Source: an uncultured Sphingomonadaceae bacterium
GTDB taxonomy: Bacteria; Pseudomonadota; Alphaproteobacteria; Sphingomonadales; Sphingomonadaceae
Assembly (NCBI GenBank): GCA_947497085.1
Contig: CANMFE010000004.1
Span: 62,001-126,000 of the forward strand
DNA: 64,000 nt
Reading direction: 5' to 3'
Numbering within the stretch: the stretch's first letter is position 1; each line of letters begins with the position of its first letter. The notes under the pieces are model-generated. The model saw only the letters and a program-made list of their open reading frames with translations. It was not told the origin of the DNA and did no database searches. The translations under genes were made by a program, and so were the position numbers. Positions 34,639 to 41,857 of the stretch are shown here, piece by piece.

Positions 34639-34655
34639 CCTTTGGGTGCAGCAGC

Positions 34656-35312
34656 TTACTTGATCGGCGAGTCCGGTGCGAGACGCATGTCGAGATAATT
34701 GTCGACCGACTTCATCATGTCTTCCAATTCGTGCTCAAAGAAATGATTGGCACGTGGAATTTCATCGTGATGAATGGTGATGTGTTTCTGCGTGCGCAGT
34801 TTGTCGACCAGCTTTTGAACAGCCGCCGGGTTGACGACTTCGTCACTTGCGCCCTGCACCATGATACCTGAAGCGGGGCAGGGAGCAAGGAAGCTGAAAT
34901 CATACATGTTGGCGGGCGGCGCAACCGAGATGAAACCACGAATTTCCGGGCGGCGCATCAATAACTGCATGCCGATAAGTGCGCCAAAGCTGAACCCGGC
35001 AACCCATGTGGTCTGTGCCTCGGGGTGAAAGCTTTGCACCCAGTCAAGCGCGGCGGCTGCGTCGGAAAGCTCGCCAATACCATTGTCAAAGCTGCCTTGC
35101 GAACGGCCAACACCGCGGAAATTGAAGCGCAGTGTCGCAAAGCCGCGTTTGACGAATGTCTTGTACAGCGCCTGTGTAATCCGATCATTCATCGTGCCGC
35201 CGCCTTGCGGATGCGGATGCAATATCATCGCAACAGGCGCACGCGGGCGGGGAGCGGGGTTGAAGCGACCTTCAAGGCGGCCTTCTGGTCCGGGAAAAAT
35301 GACTGATGGCAT
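34656..35312 (-). CDS. Alpha/beta hydrolase (dienelactone-hydrolase-like)
   Basis: 218 residues, hydrolase of the small alpha/beta fold. It has the oxyanion segment HPHPQGGGTMND, the nucleophile elbow GFSFGALIG and the histidine in RANHFFEHE. Family members are often found next to iron-sulfur or cysteine-desulfurase genes in related bacteria; here it is divergent from cysteine desulfurase by 140 bp. The substrate is unknown. Confidence 0.85.
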   Translation of the reverse strand: MPSVIFPGPEGRLEGRFNPAPRPRAPVAMILHPHPQGGGTMNDRITQALYKTFVKRGFATLRFNFRGVGRSQGSFDNGIGELSDAAAALDWVQSFHPEAQTTWVAGFSFGALIGMQLLMRRPEIRGFISVAPPANMYDFSFLAPCPASGIMVQGASDEVVNPAAVQKLVDKLRTQKHITIHHDEIPRANHFFEHELEDMMKSVDNYLDMRLAPDSPIK

Positions 35313-35452
35313 AGGTGATAGTTTTCCAATTTTATATGTTTACACAGGCTTTGCCCTGTAATTTTGAAGTGCATGCTATATAGGAAATATTCGCGAAAGC
35401 GCAACAAAATGCGTGAACACCGAGGTCAACAGCACAGAAAGTATATCAGCCC

Positions 35453-36535
35453 ATGGCGAGCAAGCCGCGTATATATCTGGATCATGCCGCAACCATGCCT
35501 GTCAGTGTTGCGGCGCAAGAAGCATTTGCTGAAGGCATGGCCACATGGGCGAACCCGTCCTCTCCGCATATGGATGGGCGTAATGCCCGCGCCGCACTGG
35601 AAGATGCGCGGAATCGTATAGCCAAAGCGCTGGACTGGGATGGCGATATCATCTTCACCAGCGGGGCGAGTGAGGCCATTTCAATCGCACTGGGGCGCAC
35701 GAAAAAAGGGCGCATTGTCACGACGCCCGTTGAGCATGATGCGGTTTTGCGTATGGCAAAAAATGCGGAAAAGCTGGCCGTTGACCTTCAGGGCCGTGTG
35801 GTGCTGGCCAGCCTTGAAAAACAGCTCGGAAACATGCCGGAAGACACCCTGATCGCGGTGCAGGCGGTCAATAATGAAACTGGCGTGGCGCAGGACATGG
35901 CTGCGATTGCCAATATGGTGAAAGATGCTGGCGCTGTGCTGTTCAGCGATTGTGCGCAGTCAGCGGGCAAGGCGTCGTTGCCCGATGCCGACATGATATC
36001 GATTTCTGCGCATAAATTTGGCGGCCCGCCGGGGTTTGGCGCTTTGCTGATCCGCGATCTGGCACATATCCGCGCTTCTGGCGGTCAGGAAAAAGGCTAT
36101 CGTGCGGGCACGGAGAATCTGCCCGCGGCACTTTCCATGGCGGCGGCGCTTGAGACACCGCGCAGCTGGATGGAACGCACCGCCGAACTTCGCGAACAGC
36201 TGGACAAGTCCATCGCGGCAGCGGGCGGCAAACTCGTTGCGGGAGAGGCAGGGCGGTTGCCGACTATTGGTGGATACCGGATGCCCGGCATTGCCGCCAA
36301 TGCGCAGCTTATCCAGTTTGATCTTGCCGGCATCTCGGTTTCGGCGGGCAGTGCCTGTTCGTCCGGTGCGCTCAAGACCAGCCATGTGCTTTCGGCGATG
36401 GGCTGGGAAGACAAGCCTGCCAGTGAAGTGGTGCGCGTCAGTTTTGGTCCGAATACAAACCGCAATGATATTTATGCATTTGTGGAGGCGTGGAAAACTA
36501 TTTTCGAGCGTGCAAAGGGGCAGGGCGCGGCATGA
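35453..36535 (+). CDS. Cysteine desulfurase, first paralogue
   Basis: A 360-residue PLP enzyme that removes sulfur from cysteine for Fe-S cluster or tRNA thiolation. The PLP lysine is in SISAHKFGGPPG and the active-site cysteine loop in SAGSACSSG. Its ATG is at 35453. The stop overlaps the start of a second desulfurase (ATGA at 36532-36535). The two share architecture but differ clearly in sequence, so they are old paralogues rather than a recent duplication. Confidence 0.92.
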   Translation: MASKPRIYLDHAATMPVSVAAQEAFAEGMATWANPSSPHMDGRNARAALEDARNRIAKALDWDGDIIFTSGASEAISIALGRTKKGRIVTTPVEHDAVLRMAKNAEKLAVDLQGRVVLASLEKQLGNMPEDTLIAVQAVNNETGVAQDMAAIANMVKDAGAVLFSDCAQSAGKASLPDADMISISAHKFGGPPGFGALLIRDLAHIRASGGQEKGYRAGTENLPAALSMAAALETPRSWMERTAELREQLDKSIAAAGGKLVAGEAGRLPTIGGYRMPGIAANAQLIQFDLAGISVSAGSACSSGALKTSHVLSAMGWEDKPASEVVRVSFGPNTNRNDIYAFVEAWKTIFERAKGQGAA

Positions 36536-37644
36536 GCGAACCCATTTACCTCGATTACCAGGCGACAACGCCGCTTGCGCCAGAGGCCTATGTGGCGATG
36601 GAGCCATGGCTCAGGTACGGGTTTGCCAATCCGCACAGCTCGCATGGTGCAGGCCGCAAAGCCGCTGCTGCTGTAGAAGTTGCGCGCGGGCAGGTTGCAG
36701 AATTATTGCCGGCGGGCGGCGAAGTCATTTTCACCAGCGGGGCGACCGAGGCGATCAATCTAGCACTGCGCGGTGCTCTGCCGCATATTGGCGAGCAGCG
36801 ACGTAAACTGGTCACGATTGCCACCGAACATGCCGCTGTGCGGGACAGTTGTTTCCGGCTTGAGAAGCAGGGCTATGAACTTGTGCTGCTACCTGTAGCT
36901 TCGGACGGACTGGTGGATATGGACGCAGCGCAGGCTGCGATTGATGATGAAACTGCACTTGTGGCGGCCATGCTGGTCAATAATGAAATTGGCGTGATCC
37001 AGCCGGTGCGCGAACTTGCCGATATGGCACATGACGTGGGCGCGCTGCTCCTGTGTGATGCCGTGCAGGGCTATGGACGCGTCACAATACCCGAGAATGT
37101 TGATATGGTCGCGCTATCGGCGCACAAGATTCATGGCCCCAAAGGCATCGGCGCGCTGTGGCGACGTACAGGGATTGAGCTGGAACCGATATTATATGGT
37201 GGTGGGCAGGAGCAAGGCATTCGCTCCGGCACGCTGTCACCGGCCCTGTGTGCTGGGCTTGGTGCCGCCGCAAAGCTCGCCGCAGGGCACTTCGATGAGG
37301 ATCGTGCACATATAGCCAGGCTTTGGGAACATGCGCGCGCTTTATTTGCCGACTGGACCATCAATGGCTGCATAGAGCATCGCTATAAAGGCAACCTCAA
37401 TATCCGCCGCGATGGGCTGGATGTGGCCAGGCTGATGTCGGATGTGCGCGGCGTTTCCTTTTCGGCGGGCAGTGCCTGCGCCAGCGGTTCGGGCCGCCCC
37501 AGCCATGTGCTGAGCGCACTTAGTCTTGAGCCGGGGCAGGTAAAATCATCCATCCGCCTTGGTTTTGGGCGCTATACCACGCAGCAGGAACTCACCGATG
37601 CGGCGTTCATGATCAATACAGCCGCAGAAGCGATTATAGGATGA
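36532..37644 (+). CDS. Cysteine desulfurase, second paralogue
   Basis: 370 residues, IscS/NifS-type. The PLP lysine is in ALSAHKIHGPKG and the catalytic cysteine in SAGSACASGSGR. The start is ATG 36532, overlapping the first desulfurase, so translation is coupled. A 2Fe-2S ferredoxin begins 2 bp downstream. No iscU, hscA or hscB is beside it; the scaffold must be elsewhere, perhaps the SUF system. One of the pair may dimerise with, or be specialised against, the other. Confidence 0.92.
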   Translation: MSEPIYLDYQATTPLAPEAYVAMEPWLRYGFANPHSSHGAGRKAAAAVEVARGQVAELLPAGGEVIFTSGATEAINLALRGALPHIGEQRRKLVTIATEHAAVRDSCFRLEKQGYELVLLPVASDGLVDMDAAQAAIDDETALVAAMLVNNEIGVIQPVRELADMAHDVGALLLCDAVQGYGRVTIPENVDMVALSAHKIHGPKGIGALWRRTGIELEPILYGGGQEQGIRSGTLSPALCAGLGAAAKLAAGHFDEDRAHIARLWEHARALFADWTINGCIEHRYKGNLNIRRDGLDVARLMSDVRGVSFSAGSACASGSGRPSHVLSALSLEPGQVKSSIRLGFGRYTTQQELTDAAFMINTAAEAIIG

Positions 37645-37645
37645 T

Positions 37646-37981
37646 ATGACCCAAATTACCTTTATCAGCGCCAATGGAAATTCACAGGTTCAGGCCACAG
37701 GTAATCCTGGGGACAGATTGCTCGACATTGCACAAAATCATGACCAGCCATTGGAGGGAACATGCGAGGGACAGATGGCCTGTTCGACGTGCCATGTGAT
37801 CGTATCGGATAAAGATTTTGATGCCCTACCAGATGCGGAGGAAATGGAAGAGGATATGCTCGACCTCGCCGCCGGTGTGGCGCGGACCAGTCGTCTGGCC
37901 TGTCAGATATACCTGACGGAGGATATGGAAAGCCTGACCGTGCGCATTCCGGGCGAAGCGCATAATATGCAAGGGGCTTAG
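37646..37981 (+). CDS. fdx: ISC-type 2Fe-2S ferredoxin
   Basis: A 111-residue adrenodoxin-like ferredoxin. The four cluster cysteines are in GTCEGQMACSTCHV (C-x5-C-x2-C) and later in SRLACQIYL. It delivers electrons in iron-sulfur cluster assembly. It follows the cysteine desulfurase by 2 bp and precedes the beta-lactamase by 8 bp, so all four genes could share one transcript. Confidence 0.94.
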   Translation: MTQITFISANGNSQVQATGNPGDRLLDIAQNHDQPLEGTCEGQMACSTCHVIVSDKDFDALPDAEEMEEDMLDLAAGVARTSRLACQIYLTEDMESLTVRIPGEAHNMQGA

Positions 37982-37989
37982 ACATAGCG

Positions 37990-38892
37990 GTGAACTGGAC
38001 ACGCAGGACCTTTCTAACAGCTTCAAGCGCGTCGCTTGCGTTAACGGCGTGCAGGCAGCGCGAAAACGGATTTTTCAAACCGCCGCTTGTTAATGACCCG
38101 GGCCTGTTGCGGCTTGAACAGGAAGGCGGCGGCAGGCTGGGTGTCACGTGCATCGATGCGGTTGGCAAGGTCCTGCTTGCCAATCGAGCCGAGCAGCGTT
38201 TTGCGATGTGTTCGACATTCAAGGCACCGCTTGCGGCCGCGTTGTTTGAGGCGCATGATCGCAGCATCGCTGATCGTTTTGCGCGTATCAGGGTGCGTGA
38301 AGAAGACCTTGTCCCCTATGCACCTTTTGCTGAGAAGCTGGTGAAAGAACGGCGGGATACGACGCTTGATGAACTGGCCTATCAGGCTGTCACTATCAGC
38401 GATAATGCCGCCGCCAATATCGTGTTGCGCGCAATAGGCGGACTGGACGTTTTTACGGATTTCCTGCGTAGGCAGGGCGATGAAGTGACACGGCTGGACA
38501 GATATGAACCGCAACTCAATGAAAATGCGGTTGGTGATCCGCGTGATACGACGAGCCCGCTGGCGATGGCAGGGTTGATGCAAGCGTTGCTGATCAAAAA
38601 TACAGATAGTGCGGCGCATTCTGACAGGCTGCTGAAATGGATGCTGGACACCAGAACTGGCCGCGGTCGTATTCTGGCGGGATTGCCAGAGGGTTGGCGC
38701 CTTGGTCATAAAACAGGTACTGCGCCGCGCTCTGCGCCCAGCTATAACGATGTCGGCATAATATTACCGCCGGGCCGCCCGCCCGCGATACTAGCGGTCT
38801 ATTATGATCGTCCCGAAAAGGGTGCAGAGCAGGCGGAAGCGATTATTGCCGAAACGGCCCGTCTGGCGGCACAAAAAATTGTTGTAAAATAA
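37990..38892 (+). CDS. Class A beta-lactamase, Tat-type lipoprotein
   Basis: 300 residues from GTG 37990. The leader NWTRRTFLTASSASLALTAC has twin arginines and a lipobox, suggesting a Tat-exported lipoprotein. All class A motifs are present: S75-T-F-K78, S137-D-N139, E173-x-x-L-N177 and K241-T-G. The residue before the active-site serine is cysteine, but the position corresponding to Cys238 of disulfide-bridged carbapenemases is not cysteine, so that bridge is not expected. It is a chromosomal gene embedded behind iron-sulfur genes rather than on a mobile element. Substrate spectrum cannot be predicted. Confidence 0.9.
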   Translation: MNWTRRTFLTASSASLALTACRQRENGFFKPPLVNDPGLLRLEQEGGGRLGVTCIDAVGKVLLANRAEQRFAMCSTFKAPLAAALFEAHDRSIADRFARIRVREEDLVPYAPFAEKLVKERRDTTLDELAYQAVTISDNAAANIVLRAIGGLDVFTDFLRRQGDEVTRLDRYEPQLNENAVGDPRDTTSPLAMAGLMQALLIKNTDSAAHSDRLLKWMLDTRTGRGRILAGLPEGWRLGHKTGTAPRSAPSYNDVGIILPPGRPPAILAVYYDRPEKGAEQAEAIIAETARLAAQKIVVK

Positions 38893-38985
38893 CACGTAAA
38901 ACCGACTTTGCTCTAATCAGTGCCCTTGTATCACGGGCGGCGTCTCTCCATAATATATGGTCTACAATTAAAGGAGAGACTCAAA

Positions 38986-39189
38986 ATGAGCGTAGCAAAA
39001 ACAAGTGAAATTATTTCCTCATCAACCGTCAGCGTTGAAGACGCCGTGAAAAAAGGCCTGGAACGTGCCAGCAAGACCATCAAAGGCATTTCAGGCGTCT
39101 GGGTTAAAGACACCAAAGCGACCGTCGAAAACGGCCAGGTTGGTGAATGGCGTGTCACAATGGTCATCACATTTGTCCTGAACGACTAA
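38986..39189 (+). CDS. Dodecin-family flavin-binding protein
   Basis: A 67-residue small protein with the dodecin pattern (SVEDAVKKGLERASKTIKG followed by a WVKDTKATVENG loop and WRVTMVITFVL). Dodecins form 12-mers that store or buffer flavins. ATG 38986 follows AAGGAGAG. It stands alone between beta-lactamase and the SRP RNA gene, with an AT-rich stretch (TAATATA) upstream as a possible -10 element. Confidence 0.88.
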   Translation: MSVAKTSEIISSSTVSVEDAVKKGLERASKTIKGISGVWVKDTKATVENGQVGEWRVTMVITFVLND

Positions 39190-39264
39190 TTTAAGGAAAC
39201 GGGTGGCTCGCGGGCATAGTCAGGCAGGGCTTGCATTTGCCGCAAAGCCACGCCATATGGCGCA

Positions 39265-39354
39265 TGGGAGTCGGGTGGACGTAGTGTTCGCCAATCTGGT
39301 CAGGTCCGGAAGGAAGCAGCCACAACGATTTTTCTGCGGGTCGCCCGGCTCCTA
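39265..39354 (+). ncRNA. ffs: Signal recognition particle RNA (4.5S type)
   Basis: Contains the nearly invariant apical loop GGTCAGGTCCGGAAGGAAGC and the 5' GGGAGTCGGGTGG that pairs with TCGCCCGGCTCC at the 3' end. About 90 nt, the small bacterial form. Ends were set by the pairing; flanking bases may belong to the precursor. It binds Ffh and targets membrane proteins. Confidence 0.95.
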
Positions 39355-39371
39355 CTATTTATAGTCTGATG

Positions 39372-39398
39372 AAAACCCCCGCTTGTCCGGGGGTTTTT
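39372..39398 (+). terminator. Rho-independent terminator after SRP RNA
   Basis: AAAACCCCCG ... CGGGGGTTTTT, a 10-bp stem with a short loop and a T-run, 18 nt after the SRP RNA. It would end transcription before dnaX. Confidence 0.92.
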
Positions 39399-39474
39399 CG
39401 TATGAGCGCGATGGCACTGTGGATATGTCACAATCTGTTTCGACAAAAAGGCAATAAGCGCCTAAACTGGATCA

Positions 39475-41406
39475 ATGGCCGATTCACCCGAAAAAGACCT
39501 GATAACCGGTAGCGACGAAAAGCCGCAGCAGGACACGCTCGAACAGATGCCTTCGCTCGGCATGGATTTGCCCGAACAGCCTGATATTGTGAGCGCGCAA
39601 GACGCGGGAAATAATGCAGATGCAGCAGACAATACCGAGGCGCCTGCATTTGACATGGATATGCCGGCAATGCCGCAAAATCAGGAAACCAGTCCGGTCA
39701 AGCCATCGGAACCGGAAGCAGGTGTCACCAAACCAACTGCCTCTGATGCTGACGATAATGCGTATCGCGTGCTGGCACGCAAATACCGCCCGCAGACTTT
39801 TTCGGAGTTGATCGGGCAGGATGCGATGGTGCAGACGCTGGGCAACGCGATAAAACGCGACCGGCTGGCACATGCGTTCCTGATGACCGGTGTGCGCGGT
39901 GTTGGCAAGACATCGACCGCCCGCCTGATCGCCAAGGCACTCAACTGTATCGGCCCGGATGGAGAAGGTGGTCCGACCATTGACCCGTGCGGCCAGTGCG
40001 AGCCTTGTCAGGCGATTGCCGAAGGGCGGCATATTGACGTTATCGAAATGGACGCCGCGAGCCATACCGGCGTCGACGATGTGCGTGAGATTATTGAGGC
40101 GGTGCGCTATGCCGCTGTGTCCGCACGTTATAAAATCTACATTATCGACGAAGTTCACATGCTATCGAAAAACGCCTTCAATGCGCTTTTGAAGACGTTG
40201 GAAGAGCCGCCTGCGCATGTGAAGTTCCTGTTTGCGACCACGGAAGTCAACAAGGTCCCGATCACGGTACTGTCACGCTGCCAGCGGTTTGACCTGAAAC
40301 GCATCACAGCGGATATGCTGGCGGAGCATTTTGCGCATATATGCGCAGCTGAAGGCGTGGAAGCGGAAAGCGAGGCGCTGGCCATGATCGCGCAGGCAGC
40401 GGAAGGTTCCGTGCGCGATGGCCTGTCGATCCTCGATCAGGCGATTGCGCATGCCGATATGCAGAGCGATGGCGAAAGCACACAGGTCACTGCGCCGCAG
40501 GTGCGTGATATGCTAGGACTGTCAGACCGTGGTGCGGTGCGGCGGCTTCTCGGACACATATTGGAGGGCGATGCAGAAAAAACGCTTGCCGCCATGGATG
40601 AACAACACGTGCTGGGCGTTGAGCCACTGGCCCTTGTGCGCGCGCTCATGGATTATGTGCACCAGCTGACGCTGGCAAAGATCAAGCCGCTGGATCAGGT
40701 CACGATGAGCGAGAACGAGCGGACGCAGCTCAATGACTGGGCGGCTCGGCTCACCCATCCGCAGCTGCACCGGCTATGGCAATTGCTGTTAAAAGGGCAT
40801 GATGAGGTGCAGCGCGCGCCCATGCCGGCACAGGCATGCCAGATGGCGCTGCTTCGTCTGCTCCATGCCACCAATATGCCTGACCCGGGCAAGCTGATAA
40901 AGGACTTGGCCGAAGGCAGGACGGCACCTCACCAAAGCGCGCAGCAGGACAATTCCGCGTCAGATGGCGGTGCACAAAATACGACCGCGCAGCAGAGCAA
41001 GAATTCATATGCCAGCGTGCCGGGTAGTTTTGCCGATTTCGTGGAGTGGCTTGACCGTGCAGGCAACCTGACACTCGCGCAGATATTGCATGACCGTGTG
41101 CGCGTGGTGGAATATGAACCGGGCAGGCTTATTTACCAGACAGCGACTGATTTTACCCAGGACTTTGCGCCGCAGCTGCGCGATGCTCTGCTACAGCTGA
41201 CCGGGCAGCGCTGGCAGATTGAAATAGGCGAGGGGGAAGCCCAGATAAGCCTGATGGAACAGGCTGAGGCGCGCAAACAGGCGGCGCGTACAGAGCTTGA
41301 AAATTCGCCCATGGTGAAAGCGGCCAAAGCGGCTTTCCCGGAAGCGGAATTACTGGATAATGATGCCGTGCAGCGCGGCAATGGACAATGGAGCAAAAGC
41401 GCATGA
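39475..41406 (+). CDS. dnaX: DNA polymerase III subunit gamma/tau
   Basis: A 643-residue clamp-loader ATPase. The first 95 residues are an unusual acidic, Pro/Gln-rich extension before the conserved YRVLARKYRPQTFSELIGQ. Walker A is GVRGVGKTS (about 139-147), the zinc site is CGQCEPCQA, and the Walker B segment is IYIIDEVHML. The tau-like C-terminal part is present, and I saw no obvious slippery sequence for a truncated gamma. The stop overlaps the start of ybaB (ATGA), typical of the dnaX-ybaB pair. Confidence 0.95.
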   Translation: MADSPEKDLITGSDEKPQQDTLEQMPSLGMDLPEQPDIVSAQDAGNNADAADNTEAPAFDMDMPAMPQNQETSPVKPSEPEAGVTKPTASDADDNAYRVLARKYRPQTFSELIGQDAMVQTLGNAIKRDRLAHAFLMTGVRGVGKTSTARLIAKALNCIGPDGEGGPTIDPCGQCEPCQAIAEGRHIDVIEMDAASHTGVDDVREIIEAVRYAAVSARYKIYIIDEVHMLSKNAFNALLKTLEEPPAHVKFLFATTEVNKVPITVLSRCQRFDLKRITADMLAEHFAHICAAEGVEAESEALAMIAQAAEGSVRDGLSILDQAIAHADMQSDGESTQVTAPQVRDMLGLSDRGAVRRLLGHILEGDAEKTLAAMDEQHVLGVEPLALVRALMDYVHQLTLAKIKPLDQVTMSENERTQLNDWAARLTHPQLHRLWQLLLKGHDEVQRAPMPAQACQMALLRLLHATNMPDPGKLIKDLAEGRTAPHQSAQQDNSASDGGAQNTTAQQSKNSYASVPGSFADFVEWLDRAGNLTLAQILHDRVRVVEYEPGRLIYQTATDFTQDFAPQLRDALLQLTGQRWQIEIGEGEAQISLMEQAEARKQAARTELENSPMVKAAKAAFPEAELLDNDAVQRGNGQWSKSA

Positions 41407-41738
41407 AGAGCATGGAAGAAATGATGAAAGCGGCACAGGAAGCCGCGCAGACTGTACAAAAACAGATGCAGGAAGCGCAGACCAAGCTGGAAGCGATTGA
41501 AGTCGAAGGTGTGGCTGGCGGCGGTTTGGTCAAGGTGCGGGCAACGGCCAAGGGTCGGGTGATCGGTGTCGATATTGATGAAAGCCTGCTGGTGGCGTCA
41601 GAAAAGCAGATCACGGAAGATCTGGTTACCGCTGCGTTCAATGATGCGCGTGTCAAGGCAGACAGGGCAAGCGAAGCGGAAATGGGCAAAATGTCCAGCG
41701 GGCTTAATCTGCCCGAAGGCTTTAAAATGCCATTTTAA
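41403..41738 (+). CDS. YbaB/EbfC family nucleoid-associated protein
   Basis: 111 residues from ATG 41403. Hallmarks are the helical N-terminus, VEGVAGGGLVKVRATAKGRV and the C-terminal LNLPEGFKMPF. The family binds DNA as a dimer. It overlaps dnaX by 4 bp. The usual next gene, recR, is absent here; lon follows. Confidence 0.93.
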   Translation: MKSMEEMMKAAQEAAQTVQKQMQEAQTKLEAIEVEGVAGGGLVKVRATAKGRVIGVDIDESLLVASEKQITEDLVTAAFNDARVKADRASEAEMGKMSSGLNLPEGFKMPF

Positions 41739-41768
41739 GGGTTCGCATTCCGCGTGGATGCATCAATG

Positions 41769-41797
41769 CTTGTTTCACCTGAAATGAAGCCCATATT
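41769..41797 (+). promoter_or_regulatory. Sigma-32-like heat-shock promoter of lon
   Basis: CTTGTTT at 41769-41775 and CCCATATT at 41790-41797, 14 nt apart, close to the heat-shock consensus CTTGAAA/CCCATNT. It lies 60 bp upstream of lon, a known heat-shock gene. Confidence 0.7.
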
Positions 41798-41857
41798 CAG
41801 GGTAAGAACAGGCGCGCCTATTCAGGGTGTAAGCCAAGGATTATGTGAAAGTAGTAT

